Part shown: positions 32,698 to 41,981 of the stretch, one piece after another
How the letters are laid out: each line of letters starts with the position of its first letter
Numbering within the stretch: the stretch's first letter is position 1
Source of the DNA: Streptomyces collinus
GTDB lineage: Bacteria; Actinomycetota; Actinomycetes; Streptomycetales; Streptomycetaceae
Direction: 5' to 3'
DNA length: 64,000 bases
Assembly (NCBI RefSeq): GCF_031348265.1
Contig: NZ_CP133771.1
Location: 4,216,001 to 4,280,000 of the forward strand
Made by a program: the position numbers and the translations under genes
Notes under the pieces: generated by a model
Told to the model about the DNA's origin: nothing
Database searches by the model: none
What the model saw: only the letters and a program-made list of their open reading frames with translations

Positions 32698-33153
32698 TTA
32701 CCGTGCGTCGGTGCGCGCGCCGCGCCGCCGGCCGAGGGCGAGCGCCAGGCCGATCATGGCGATGCCCAGGACGAAGTGGAGCCAGTCGTCCGCGGTGTTC
32801 AGCGGGACGAAGTTGGCGTCGCTGTCGTGGCCGACGGACAGGCCGTACACCCACAGCACCAGGTAGACCGCGCCGCCGACCAGCAGATACGAGTACGCCC
32901 CCGCGGCCGTGCCGGCGAGCATCAGACCGGCGAGGCCGTACGCCAGGTGCACCAGGTTGTGCAGGATCGAGACCTGGAACACGCCGAACAGTTCGGCGCC
33001 CGACTCGTGGGAGGCGAACTCCAGCGAGCCGTAGTCGGTGGTGATGCCCGGGATGAAGCCCAGCACGCCGACCACGAGGAAGACGAGGCCGAGCAGCAGG
33101 GCGGCCTGCCGGACGGGGGCGCGGGCGGCCCGGTGAGACGCGGGTGTGGTCAT
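32698..33153 (-). CDS. DUF4383 membrane protein
   Basis: A 151-residue protein with four hydrophobic spans, containing GFIPGITTDYGSLEFASHESGAELFGVFQVSILHNLVHLAYGLAGL, the DUF4383 signature with conserved His in HNLVHL. Function unknown. Two starts are possible: ATG at 33153, or GTG at 33171, which overlaps the stop of the upstream phosphatase gene as GTGA. Either way the two genes are probably cotranscribed. Confidence 0.8.
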   Translation of the reverse strand: MTTPASHRAARAPVRQAALLLGLVFLVVGVLGFIPGITTDYGSLEFASHESGAELFGVFQVSILHNLVHLAYGLAGLMLAGTAAGAYSYLLVGGAVYLVLWVYGLSVGHDSDANFVPLNTADDWLHFVLGIAMIGLALALGRRRGARTDAR

Positions 33154-33167
33154 GGCCGGTGGCTCTT

Positions 33168-35648
33168 TCACGCGGGGGACAGGGTCTGTTCCGCCCAGAT
33201 GGTCTTGCCCGTGGCGCTCTGGCGGGTGCCCCAGCGCTCGGTCAGATGGGCGACGAGGAGCAGGCCTCGGCCGCCCTCGTCATAGGTACGGGCCCGCCGC
33301 AGGTGGGGAGCGGTGCTGCCGCCGTCGGACACCTCGCAGATCAGGGTCGTGTCGTGGATCAGGCGGAGCTGGACCGGCGGCTGGGCGTGCCGGATGGCGT
33401 TGGTGACGAGCTCGCTGACGACCAGCTCCGTGACGAACGCGGCGTCGGAGAGCCCCCACCGCTCCAGTTGCGCCACCACGTCCTTGCGGGTCTGCGCGAC
33501 CGCGGACGGGTCGGACGGCACCGCCCAAGTGGCGACCTGCCGCGCGTCGAGCGCGCGGGTCCGGGCGATGAGCAGGGCCACGTCGTCGGCCGGGCGCTGC
33601 GGCAGCAGGTCGGCGAGGACCGTGTCGCACAGGGCGTCCAGCGAGGCCGCCGGGCGGGCCAGGGCCGCCCGCAGCCGGTCGACGCCGGTGTCGAGGTCCC
33701 GGTCGGGGGTCTCGATCAGGCCGTTGGTGTAGAGGGCGAGCAGGCTGCCCTCGGGAAGGACGACCTCGGTGGCCTCGTACGGCAGGCCGCCCACGCCGAG
33801 CGGGGGCGTCGCCGGGAGCCCGACGAGGTCGACGGTGCCCCGGGGGCCGACCACGGCCGGCACGGGATGCCCGGCCCCGGCGAAGCAGCAGTGCCGCGTC
33901 ACCGGGTCGTAGACGGCGTACAGGCAGGTGGCCCCGACGTCGCCCGAGGTCCCCGCGGAGCCCGCTGCCGCCCGCTCGCCGTCGCTCTCCTCCTCCTGGC
34001 TCAGACGGGCGACCAGGTCGTCGAGGTGGGTCAGCAGCTCGTCGCACGGCAGATCGATGTCGGCCAGCGTGCGGACCGCCGTACGCAGCCGACCCATGGT
34101 CGCCGACGCGACCAGCCCGTGGCCGACCACGTCTCCGACGACCAGCGCCACCCGCGCGCCCGAGAGGGGGATGACGTCGAACCAGTCCCCGCCGACACCG
34201 GCCTGCCCGCCCGCGGGGAGGTAGCGGGAGGCGACCTCGACGGCCGCCTGCCGGGGCAGCCTCCGCGGCAGCAGGCTGCGCTGGAGCGTGACCGCCGTGG
34301 CGCGCTCGCGGGTGTAGCGGCGGGCGTTGTCGATGCTGACCGCGGCCCGGGCGGCCAGTTCTCCGGCCAGGACCAGGTCGTCGTGCCCGAAGGGCTCCTG
34401 GTTGCGGTGCCGGACGAAGAAGGCGACGCCGAGGGTGGTGCCGCGGGCGGCCAGCGGCACGGTCATCACGGAGTGGATGCCGAACGCCCGGACCCGGGCG
34501 GCACGGGCCGGGTCGCGGGCGAGCCAGGCGGTGAACCCCGTGTCGCTCACCTCGTGCAGGGCGGGGCGTCCGGTGCGCAGGCTCTCGAAGTGCAACGAGC
34601 CCGCCGGGTAGGAGCCCACCGCGCCGGCCGCCACGACCGACTCCGGGGCGTCCGGCGTCACCGACCGCACGGCGGTCCGTCGCAGCAGCAGCGGCCCCTC
34701 CGCCGGAACCGCAGGTACGGGCGGCTCGGGTGCGTCGTCCAGCGCGGCCAGCAGATCGACGCTGACGAAGTCGGCCAGCGCCGGGACGGTCACGTCCGCC
34801 AGTTCCTGGGCCGTGCGGGTCACGTCGAGCGTGCTGCCGATGCGGCGGCTCGCCTCGGCGATCAGCTGGAGGCGCTTGCGCGCCCAGAACTGCTCCGTCA
34901 TGTCGTGCGCCGACAGGCAGACGCCCTGGACGGTGCCCTCGTGGTCGCGCAGCGCCGACATGAAGACCGACCAGGCGTGCTCGCGGCTCTCGCCGGGGGC
35001 GCGCAGGTAGTTCTCCTGGTACTCCGGCTCGCCGGTCCGCAGCACCCGGGCCATGCCGCGTTCCGCCCGCAGGCCGGCGCCGTCGTCGACGATCTCGGAC
35101 ACGCGCAGGCCCCGCATCTCCTCCTCGGTGAGCGCCGTGGCGCGCTCCATGTCGGCGTTGGCCCGGCGCAGCCGGAGCCGGGTGTCGTAGATCGCCTGGG
35201 CGCAGCACGGGGACTGGGCGAAGCTCCAGCTCACGAGGGAGTCGTCGAGACCGGCCGGTGGCTGCCGGTCGGTCAGGGCGGAGACGATGAGCCAGGCGGG
35301 GGCGTCGGCGCCGGGTGGTCTGTGGTGGGCGAGGATCCTGACCGTCAGCTTCCGGCCGTCACGGTGCCGCAGCGCGATGTCGCCGTTCCAGCGGGGCAGC
35401 TCGGCGAGCGTGGGCAGACCGCCCCGCACCGGGATCGGCTCGGCCAGCAGATCCGCGGCACGGTGGCCGGTCAGCTGCCCGGCCGAGTACCCGAGGAGCC
35501 GTTCGGCGCCCGCGTTCCAGCCGGTCACGGTGCCGTGTTCGTCGAGGGTGACACGGGCCGTGAGGGCTGCGCCGACGAGGGCTTCGAGGGCTTCGGGTTC
35601 CTCTCCGGCCGGCCGGGTGGCCCGGCCGAAGGTGGCGGGCTGGTCCAT
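33168..35648 (-). CDS. PAS-GAF-PP2C phosphatase with HATPase domain
   Basis: An 826-residue signalling protein. PAS-like domains occur at about 25-120 and 145-265. The second is followed by a GAF domain (about 275-440: FVSVDLLAAL, HSVMTVPLAARG). The SpoIIE/RsbU-type PP2C phosphatase spans about 460-690 (GGDWFDVIPL, VVGDVVGHGL, GHPVPAVVG, ADDVALLIAR). An RsbW-like HATPase lies at the C-terminus (LVVSELVTNAIRHA, DGGSTAPHLR, GRGLLLV). Such proteins dephosphorylate STAS antagonists and may act as their own kinase, governing alternative sigma factors. A STAS gene lies elsewhere in the window (61263). Confidence 0.92.
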   Translation of the reverse strand: MDQPATFGRATRPAGEEPEALEALVGAALTARVTLDEHGTVTGWNAGAERLLGYSAGQLTGHRAADLLAEPIPVRGGLPTLAELPRWNGDIALRHRDGRKLTVRILAHHRPPGADAPAWLIVSALTDRQPPAGLDDSLVSWSFAQSPCCAQAIYDTRLRLRRANADMERATALTEEEMRGLRVSEIVDDGAGLRAERGMARVLRTGEPEYQENYLRAPGESREHAWSVFMSALRDHEGTVQGVCLSAHDMTEQFWARKRLQLIAEASRRIGSTLDVTRTAQELADVTVPALADFVSVDLLAALDDAPEPPVPAVPAEGPLLLRRTAVRSVTPDAPESVVAAGAVGSYPAGSLHFESLRTGRPALHEVSDTGFTAWLARDPARAARVRAFGIHSVMTVPLAARGTTLGVAFFVRHRNQEPFGHDDLVLAGELAARAAVSIDNARRYTRERATAVTLQRSLLPRRLPRQAAVEVASRYLPAGGQAGVGGDWFDVIPLSGARVALVVGDVVGHGLVASATMGRLRTAVRTLADIDLPCDELLTHLDDLVARLSQEEESDGERAAAGSAGTSGDVGATCLYAVYDPVTRHCCFAGAGHPVPAVVGPRGTVDLVGLPATPPLGVGGLPYEATEVVLPEGSLLALYTNGLIETPDRDLDTGVDRLRAALARPAASLDALCDTVLADLLPQRPADDVALLIARTRALDARQVATWAVPSDPSAVAQTRKDVVAQLERWGLSDAAFVTELVVSELVTNAIRHAQPPVQLRLIHDTTLICEVSDGGSTAPHLRRARTYDEGGRGLLLVAHLTERWGTRQSATGKTIWAEQTLSPA

Positions 35649-35797
35649 GATCGGTCATCTCACTCTCGGGGAAATCAGCCATGACCCCGGACATGCACAG
35701 ATATCACCCGGTTTACCCCGATTACGTCGGCTATCACCGTGACGCCCCCGCCGGGAGACAGAGCCTGCCGCCGCCCGGCCCGGGTAATCGCTCCCCC

Positions 35798-36838
35798 ATG
35801 GGTCAGATCCTGGTGGGCACGTGTTCCTGGACCGACCGGGCGCTGGTGGCCGGCGGCTGGTATCCCCCGGGGCGGCGGGACGCCGAGGGGCGGTTACGGC
35901 ACTACGCCGAGCGGTTCCCGGTCGTCGAGGTCGACGCCTCCTACTACGCGCTGCCGAGCGAGCGGAACAGCCGGTTGTGGGCCGAGCGGACACCGGACGG
36001 GTTCGTGTTCGACGTGAAGGCGTTCTCGCTGCTCACCGGGCATCCCACCCGGGAGGCCGTGATGCCGGACGGGCTGCGGGCGGAGCACCGGGATCCGGCG
36101 GTGCTCGATCAGGTGTGGGCCCGGTTCGCGGCCGGGATCGAGCCGCTGCGGGAGGCCGGGCGGCTCGGGAGCGTGCTGTTCCAGTTCCCGCCGTGGTTCC
36201 GGCCCGGGCAGCGGGCGGAGGCGTTCCTCCGGGAATGCGCCGGGCGGACCGAAGGCTGGCCGCTCGCCGTCGAGTTCCGGCACCCCTCCTGGTGGGAGCC
36301 GGGGCAGGACGAGGCGACGGGCGCGCTGCTCACCCGGCTCGGCATGGCCGCGGTGGCCGTCGACATGACGCAGAGGCTCGCCTCCTCCGTCCCACCGGTC
36401 ACGCCCGTGACCTCGCCCCGGCTGTCCGTCGTCCGCTTCCACGGCCGCAGCACCGCCTGGGGCTCCGGCAGCAAGGAGGACCGGTTCCGCCACGCGTACG
36501 GCGAGGACGAACTCGCCGAGTGGCTGCCCCGGGTGCTCCGGCTGGCCGAACGGACCGAGCAGGTCCACGTCCTGTTCAACAACTGCTGCGGCGACGCCGC
36601 CGTCAGCGCCGCCGAGACCATGACACGGCTCCTCGACGAGGCCCGGCCGACGGGCGACGCCCCGCCGCCGGACGACGCGCCACCGGCGGACCACGTACCA
36701 CCGGCCGAAGCCCCACCGTCGACGGCGGCGCGGTTGCCTAGGGCTCGACCCGCACCCGGCGTTCCACCGACACCTGGTCCACGTCCGACACCCGCACGGT
36801 CGTCTTCATCGTCCAGTTCCCGGCGAGCGGCAGGTTGA
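35798..36838 (+). CDS. DUF72 protein with overrunning C-terminus
   Basis: A 346-residue TIM-barrel-like DUF72 protein. Typical segments are LVGTCSWTD, RFPVVEVDASYYALPS, FDVKAFSLLTGH, VLFQFPPWF, AVEFRHPSWW and HVLFNNCCGDAAV. The usual family ends soon after the last segment. Here the reading frame continues with a Pro/Ala/Ser-rich tail that overlaps the convergent CopCD gene by 101 bases. The ATG at 35798 fits the family start. It is divergent from the PP2C gene (about 150 bases). Function unknown, possibly nucleic-acid related. Confidence 0.85.
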   Translation: MGQILVGTCSWTDRALVAGGWYPPGRRDAEGRLRHYAERFPVVEVDASYYALPSERNSRLWAERTPDGFVFDVKAFSLLTGHPTREAVMPDGLRAEHRDPAVLDQVWARFAAGIEPLREAGRLGSVLFQFPPWFRPGQRAEAFLRECAGRTEGWPLAVEFRHPSWWEPGQDEATGALLTRLGMAAVAVDMTQRLASSVPPVTPVTSPRLSVVRFHGRSTAWGSGSKEDRFRHAYGEDELAEWLPRVLRLAERTEQVHVLFNNCCGDAAVSAAETMTRLLDEARPTGDAPPPDDAPPADHVPPAEAPPSTAARLPRARPAPGVPPTPGPRPTPARSSSSSSSRRAAG

Positions 36839-38642
36839 CGGAGTTGGTGCTCCAGTAGCCGCCCCGGTCGGCGAGTTCGGCGTCGATCGGGCCGATCTTG
36901 CGGGAGGGCAGGGTGAAGGTGACGCGGACCTCGGGGATCACCACCAGGCCCGTGTCGGAGCCGTAGACGACGGCCTGGACGCCGTTCTCGCCGACGCGGG
37001 CCGGGTCCAGGGTGACCTGCACCTTTCCGCTTCCGGTCACGGAATCCGTGCCCGTGTCGAAGGGCACGGTGATCTCGGTCGTGGGCGGCAGCGCGCCCAC
37101 CGGGGCCTGCTGGGCCGCCTCGGCCTGGGCCCGGCTCGGAAGGGTTCCCGTGAGCACGGTCGTGATCATCAGCACCACGGCGGCGACGGCCACTTCGACC
37201 AGGACGGAGCGGCGCAGGCGGCGCCGGATGCCGGGGTCGACGGATCCGGCCCCCGGCCCCGCCGGGCCATCGAGCGACTCCGGCTCCCCGCGCGACTCCG
37301 CCTCTTCGGACGTCCCCGGTTCGCCCGTCCCGGGCCCCTCGGCGGCTTCGCGGCCTCCCGCGGGCGCGCCGACCGGCTGCGGGACCGGCGCCGGTACGGC
37401 CGCCCGGGCCGCGACCGCCGGTGCCGCGATCCGCGCCGTCCAGCGCCGCGAGTACCCGGCCACCAGCAACAGCACGGCCACCCCGGCCAGTTTGGCGAGC
37501 AGCAGACGGCCGTACGACGTGCCGGACAGCGCGGAGAGGGAGCCGAGTCCGCGCCAGGACTGGTAGAAGCCCGTGACGGCCAGGACGGTCACCGAGGCGA
37601 AGGCGATCCGGGAGAAGCGGGGCACGACCTCCACCAGGTCGTCGCCGGACGAGCGGCGCAGGGTCAGCAGCAGCGCCACGAGGCCGCCCAGCCAGACGCC
37701 GGTCGCCAGCAGGTGCACCACGGACGACGTCATCGCCGCCGGCACCTGGATCCCGGCGGAGGCGTGCTCGGCCGCCGCCCAGGTCAGGGCCAGGGCCGTC
37801 GCCAGGGCCGTGCCGATCGCCAGGGCGACGGGCCGTTTCACGGTGTCGCGGCGCCTGGACAGCCCGATCAGGAAGGCGGCGGTCAGCAAAAGGACGAGCA
37901 GCCGGGCGAGCAGGGCCAGGCCGGGGCGGCCGGTCAGGGTGCGGCCGAGGGCGGAGGCGTCGAAGGCCGCGGCGGGGCCCGTGCCCGCCTCGTAGGGGGC
38001 GCGCAGCAGGAGCAGGACGGCCGTCGAGCCCAGCAGCGTCCACCAGGCCGCCACGAGCGGCCGGCGCAGCGGGGAGGTGTGCGCGGGGCGGCACAGCAGG
38101 GCGAACGCCGCCGTGCCGACGAGCAGCGCGGCGGCGAGGTAGGCGAGGTAGCGGGCGGCGTCGTAGAGGCCGCGGGTGAGCGGGTCCTCGGTCGGGCCCG
38201 TGTCGATCTGGCCGGTGGTCGCGGACCGTTTCCCCACGGAGAAGCTGAAGGCGCCGGAGACGGGGTGGCTGTCGGCGGAGACGACCCGCCAGGCCACGGT
38301 GTACGTGCCCTCGGCGAGCTTGCCGGGCAGGCCGATCCGGGCCGTGTCGGAGCGGCCGTCCGCGTGCGTGGCCTCGCCGGTGTGGACCCGGCGCTGGTCG
38401 GGGCCGAACACCCGGAAGGAGTCGTCGAGCAGGCCCACGGACTCGGTGAAGGTCAGGGTGACGTGGCGAGGGGCCCTTTGGACGACGGATCCGTCGTCGG
38501 GGTCGGTGCTGCGCAGGGCGGCGTGGGCGGAGGCGGGGGCTGCTCCGGCGAGGAGCAGGACCAGCACGGTGCCCAGCAGCACCAGGGCTTGGCAGCGCCG
38601 GGGGTGTCCGGCATTGCGATCCTCGTTCCGCCGTTGGTCCAC
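36738..38642 (-). CDS. CopC-CopD copper-resistance fusion protein
   Basis: A 634-residue protein. A signal peptide ends at about 40 (AGAAPASA-HAALRSTDPDDGS). The mature N-terminus is a CopC beta-barrel with the copper ligand His directly after the cleavage site and a second His in VVSADSHPVSGAFSF. CopD follows with about eight spans (about 150-410). A Pro/Gly/Glu-rich linker, one more span and a C-terminal beta domain (about 530-634, VPFDTGTDSVTGSGKVQVTLDP) complete it. Role: copper uptake or tolerance in the envelope. The GTG start follows CGGAGAG. The last 101 bases overlap the DUF72 gene on the other strand. Confidence 0.92.
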   Translation of the reverse strand: MDQRRNEDRNAGHPRRCQALVLLGTVLVLLLAGAAPASAHAALRSTDPDDGSVVQRAPRHVTLTFTESVGLLDDSFRVFGPDQRRVHTGEATHADGRSDTARIGLPGKLAEGTYTVAWRVVSADSHPVSGAFSFSVGKRSATTGQIDTGPTEDPLTRGLYDAARYLAYLAAALLVGTAAFALLCRPAHTSPLRRPLVAAWWTLLGSTAVLLLLRAPYEAGTGPAAAFDASALGRTLTGRPGLALLARLLVLLLTAAFLIGLSRRRDTVKRPVALAIGTALATALALTWAAAEHASAGIQVPAAMTSSVVHLLATGVWLGGLVALLLTLRRSSGDDLVEVVPRFSRIAFASVTVLAVTGFYQSWRGLGSLSALSGTSYGRLLLAKLAGVAVLLLVAGYSRRWTARIAAPAVAARAAVPAPVPQPVGAPAGGREAAEGPGTGEPGTSEEAESRGEPESLDGPAGPGAGSVDPGIRRRLRRSVLVEVAVAAVVLMITTVLTGTLPSRAQAEAAQQAPVGALPPTTEITVPFDTGTDSVTGSGKVQVTLDPARVGENGVQAVVYGSDTGLVVIPEVRVTFTLPSRKIGPIDAELADRGGYWSTNSVNLPLAGNWTMKTTVRVSDVDQVSVERRVRVEP

Positions 38643-38718
38643 GTGGCTCTCCGGGGTCGGGCTGGACGGCTCCGGTTATGTACGGACGGGATCGGTGTAG
38701 CGCTCAACGGGATGGGGG

Positions 38719-39198
38719 CTAAGGGGCGGGCCGGGACAGTCTCGCGATCCCGGCCGCCTCCGCCGGATAGCGTGCGGTCAGCTCCGCCGCGTCCCCGTGT
38801 TCGTAGCCCGCGAAGGTGAAGCCCGGGGCCATCGTGCAGCCGAACAGGGTCCATGAGCCGCCCGCTGCCACCCTGCCGCCCATCCACGTGCCCGCCGGGA
38901 CCGTGAACTGGACGTGCTGGCCCCGCAGGACGTCCGGTCCGAGCACCACCGTGCGCGTGGTGCCGTCCGGGGCGAGCAGGAGGAGCTCCAGGGGGTCGCC
39001 CCGGTAGAAGTGCCAGATCTCGTCGGTCGGCAGGCGGTGGAGGGCGGAGAAGTCGTCCGCCGTCAGGAGCGCCACGATCGCCGTGCCCTCCGGCCTGCCG
39101 TCGGGGCGTTCGGGCCCGGCCCAGGTCTGGCGGAACAGGCCGCCCTCGCTCGGGATCGGCTCCAGGCCGTAGTGGGCGATGAGGTCCTCGGGGGTCAC
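38719..39198 (-). CDS. Cupin DUF985 protein
   Basis: A 159-residue single-domain beta-barrel: TPEDLIAHYGLEPIPSEGGLF, then DEIWHFYRGDPLELLLL, GGSWTLFGCTMAPGFTFAGYE. This is the DUF985 cupin family. The barrel keeps one His in WHFYRG, and the other usual metal positions are partly changed. The GTG start overlaps the GNAT stop (GTGA), placing it third in an acylase > GNAT > cupin operon behind an iron box. Confidence 0.85.
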   Translation of the reverse strand: MTPEDLIAHYGLEPIPSEGGLFRQTWAGPERPDGRPEGTAIVALLTADDFSALHRLPTDEIWHFYRGDPLELLLLAPDGTTRTVVLGPDVLRGQHVQFTVPAGTWMGGRVAAGGSWTLFGCTMAPGFTFAGYEHGDAAELTARYPAEAAGIARLSRPAP

Positions 39199-39803
39199 CC
39201 GGGGAACATTAGCTCCCGGTCGAGGAAGGCGAGCTGGGCCTTCTTCTCCGGCAGGTACACGTCCGGCAGGTCGATCTCCGGCAGGACCACCACCGGGCCC
39301 GGAGCGAAGCCGAGTCCGAGGAAACGGGCGACCGCCTTCTCGTTGCGCACGTCCGGGTCGACCACGACCCGCCGGCGGTTCAGTCCGAGCAGGACGTACG
39401 CGGCGACGACCGCCACGAGCCGGGCGGTCCAGCCGGGTTGTCCGCCGCCCGGCCCCGCGGGGGCCAGCAGCAGGTGGACTCCGATGTCGCCGGGGCGGAC
39501 GTCGTAGCACTCGCTGACGCGGTCGGCCTCCGGCTCGTAGGTCTGCAGGAGCGCGACCGGCTCGCCGTCCCGGACGACGAGGTGGGCGTGGTGGGTGTCG
39601 AGCGCGGCCATGTGGGCGTAGACGGCGGCGACCTGTTGTTCGGTCAGCTCGGTCATGCCCCAGAAGGCGGCCCGCTCCTCGCCGACCCAGCGGTGGATCA
39701 CGGCGGCGTCGGCCCCGGGGTCGAGCGGCAGGACGCGGACGGCGCCGAAGCCGTCGACCACCTGCTCGTGGACGGGCGTGCGGGAGGAGTACGGGTCAGA
39801 CAT
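39195..39803 (-). CDS. GNAT acyltransferase of the siderophore-biosynthesis type
   Basis: A 202-residue GNAT enzyme related in pattern to IucB/RhbD/MbtK, which acylate hydroxylamine or lysine groups during siderophore synthesis: HRWVGEERAAFWGM near the N-terminus, CYDVRPGDIGVHLLLAP, and RRRVVVDPDVRNEKAVARFLGLGF. It overlaps the acylase gene by eight bases and the cupin gene by four. An iron box upstream of the acylase gene should make the operon iron-regulated. No NRPS or NIS synthetase is in the window, so it may modify an existing siderophore. Confidence 0.85.
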   Translation of the reverse strand: MSDPYSSRTPVHEQVVDGFGAVRVLPLDPGADAAVIHRWVGEERAAFWGMTELTEQQVAAVYAHMAALDTHHAHLVVRDGEPVALLQTYEPEADRVSECYDVRPGDIGVHLLLAPAGPGGGQPGWTARLVAVVAAYVLLGLNRRRVVVDPDVRNEKAVARFLGLGFAPGPVVVLPEIDLPDVYLPEKKAQLAFLDRELMFPG

Positions 39804-41883
39804 CGCGTTCCTTCTTCATCTTGGTCCAGTCGGTGACGACCGGGACGAGGTCTCCGGCGAGCCACAGGGGGAGCTGGTCGCGGTGGTGGGGCGAGCCGGG
39901 GACGCCCGAGGCTCCGAGCGGGACCACCCAGCGGCTGTCCTCGCGCCGGGCCAGGTCCCAGACGTACCGGGCGGCCGGGCCCCGGGCGGCGCGGTCGGTG
40001 AGGCCCGGCACGCCCGAAGTGCACAGCACGCAGTCGTGGTCGCCGGACAGCCCCGGTTCGTCGTACGGCTGCTCCGGCTCCAGCACACGCCAGGGGGCGA
40101 GGCGGTGGGTGTCACCCCAGACACCGGCCGGCGGGCGCAGGGCCACTTCCTCGATCGCCGCGCGAACGGCCGCCGGGCGGTCGACGCCGAACAGTTCCCC
40201 GGCCCGCAGCAGGTGTTCGAGGGCGAAGCCGACCCGGGGGACGAGGGCCAGCCAGGGCTGGAACACCTCCGGGTACACCGGTGGGGTGGTGAGCGCGGCG
40301 AACGCCGGGTGCGCCGCGAGCCGCCGTACGACCGCTGCGCGCACCGCCGCGTACAGGGCCGCGTCGGCGCTGCCGGAGTCCATGCGGCGGTCCCAGCCGA
40401 GGAGGCGGTCCCGGAGGACCGAGGCCTCGGGGGTGAGGCCGTCGAGGGCGGCGAGACGGTCCAGGAGGGAGGAGGCGGACGCCAGATGGGTGTCCGTGTG
40501 GATCGCGGGCATGTCGGCGGCGGACCAGCGCTCCTTGCCCGCGAGCAGCGCGGCGATGCGGTCGGCGCGGTGCGGCGGGGCGAACTCGACGCCGAGGGGG
40601 GCGGCCGGGCCGCGCTGGTTGGCCATGACGGCGACGCCGTCGGTGAGCCCGGCGCGCGGCGTCTCCTGCCAGCCCCGCCACTCGTGGCCGGGCTCCCACG
40701 CGGGCACCACCCGCAGGGAGTTGGCCTCCGCGCGCAGCGGCACCCGCCCGGCGACGCGGTGCAGGACGCCGCCCTCGGTGTCGGCGGCCTGGACGACGTT
40801 GACCGGCTCGGCCCAGCGGTCGAAGGCCCGGTCCACGTCGGCGACCCGGCGGGCCCGCAGCAGCGGCAGCAGGGCGGCGAAGCCGAGGTCGCCGGTGACG
40901 CGGGGCGGGTAGCGCAGGCTGATCGCCACGGGCAGGCCGGAGGGGTCGGCCGGGTCGCCGTCCAGGCCCTCGGGCCCGCCGATGATCACCGGGCCGCGGC
41001 CGGTCTCGATCACCTCGGCCTCGACCGGGTCCTCGCCCGCCACCTCGACGGTCTCGGTGTGCCGGGCCGCCCGCCGCCAGACGCCGTCCGGGTCGAGGGC
41101 CTCCACCCCGGCGCCGGTGCGCCGCAGACGCTCGCGGTAGAGGTCCTGGTAGTCGGACATGGCGTTGGTGATGGCCCAGGCGACTGTGCCGGTGTGCCCG
41201 AAGTGGGCGATGCCGGGGACACCGGGGACGGCCAGGCCCACGACGTCGAACTCCGGGCAGGACAGGTGGATCTGCTGGTACACGCCCGGGTCCTCGATCC
41301 AGCGGTGGGGGTCACCGGCGATGACCGCCTGCCCGGTGACGGTCCGCTCGCCGCCGACCAGCCAGCCGTTGCTGCCGGAGGTGCCGGGGCCGTCGGCGGC
41401 GAAGAGGCCGATGGCGTCCGCGCCCAGGTGTGCGGCGACCTGCTCGCGCCAGAGCTTGGCCGGGAATCCGGCGAAGAGGATGTGGGTGGCGAGCCAGACG
41501 CCGAGCGGGGTCCAGGGCTCCCAGCGGCCGGGGGTGAGACCGGTGCGGGCGAACTCGGGGGCGGTGCCGCCGGCCAGACCTTCGTTGACCCCGTCGACGT
41601 ACGCGCGCACCCACCGCGCCGTCTCGGGGTCCCGTCTCTCCAGGTCCGCGAAGCAGCGTCGGGCGGTGTCGTCGAGCCGCGCCCGTCTCGCGAACCGGTC
41701 CCAGGCCAGGGCGCTCCCGCCGAGGAAGGACGCCGAGGTGCCCTGCGCCCGGTGGCGCTCGACCTCCAGCTGCCAGGCCCGGTCGCGGGCGGTGACGAGG
41801 CCCTGGGCGTGGGCGAGTCCGGCCGCGCTGCCCGCGCGCAGATGCGGAATGCCCCAGGCATCACGGTAGATCTCGGTGGTCAC
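39796..41883 (-). CDS. Penicillin-acylase-family Ntn hydrolase, apparently cytoplasmic
   Basis: A 695-residue Ntn hydrolase. The N-terminal part has YRDAWGIPHLRAGS and AHAQGLVTARDRAWQLE (alpha chain). The predicted autocleavage site is Gly170-Ser171 in TSGSNGWLVGGE, with Ser171 as nucleophile. Later come AGDPHR and the beta-chain GHTGTVAWAITN. Unlike most family members it begins directly with the alpha chain, with no signal peptide. The family removes acyl groups from penicillins, homoserine lactones or lipopeptide precursors; PvdQ does so for pyoverdine. First gene of the operon behind the iron box. Confidence 0.88.
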   Translation of the reverse strand: MTTEIYRDAWGIPHLRAGSAAGLAHAQGLVTARDRAWQLEVERHRAQGTSASFLGGSALAWDRFARRARLDDTARRCFADLERRDPETARWVRAYVDGVNEGLAGGTAPEFARTGLTPGRWEPWTPLGVWLATHILFAGFPAKLWREQVAAHLGADAIGLFAADGPGTSGSNGWLVGGERTVTGQAVIAGDPHRWIEDPGVYQQIHLSCPEFDVVGLAVPGVPGIAHFGHTGTVAWAITNAMSDYQDLYRERLRRTGAGVEALDPDGVWRRAARHTETVEVAGEDPVEAEVIETGRGPVIIGGPEGLDGDPADPSGLPVAISLRYPPRVTGDLGFAALLPLLRARRVADVDRAFDRWAEPVNVVQAADTEGGVLHRVAGRVPLRAEANSLRVVPAWEPGHEWRGWQETPRAGLTDGVAVMANQRGPAAPLGVEFAPPHRADRIAALLAGKERWSAADMPAIHTDTHLASASSLLDRLAALDGLTPEASVLRDRLLGWDRRMDSGSADAALYAAVRAAVVRRLAAHPAFAALTTPPVYPEVFQPWLALVPRVGFALEHLLRAGELFGVDRPAAVRAAIEEVALRPPAGVWGDTHRLAPWRVLEPEQPYDEPGLSGDHDCVLCTSGVPGLTDRAARGPAARYVWDLARREDSRWVVPLGASGVPGSPHHRDQLPLWLAGDLVPVVTDWTKMKKERDV

Positions 41884-41918
41884 GCCGGGTCTCCTCTTTC
41901 CTTCGGGTCGGGATTTCT

Positions 41919-41937
41919 TTAGGTTAGGCTTGCCTAA
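41919..41937. promoter_or_regulatory. Iron box (DmdR1/IdeR-type operator)
   Basis: TTAGGTTAGGCTTGCCTAA matches the 19-bp actinobacterial iron-box consensus (TTAGGTTAGGCTcaCCTAA) at 17 of 19 positions. It lies in the 98-base gap between the divergent acylase operon (minus) and the siderophore-interacting protein gene (plus), and can repress both when iron is plentiful. Confidence 0.93.
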
Positions 41938-41981
41938 GTCACAGCTGTGGCCGGAATCGTACGCGAAGGGGCGGAAAAGCG

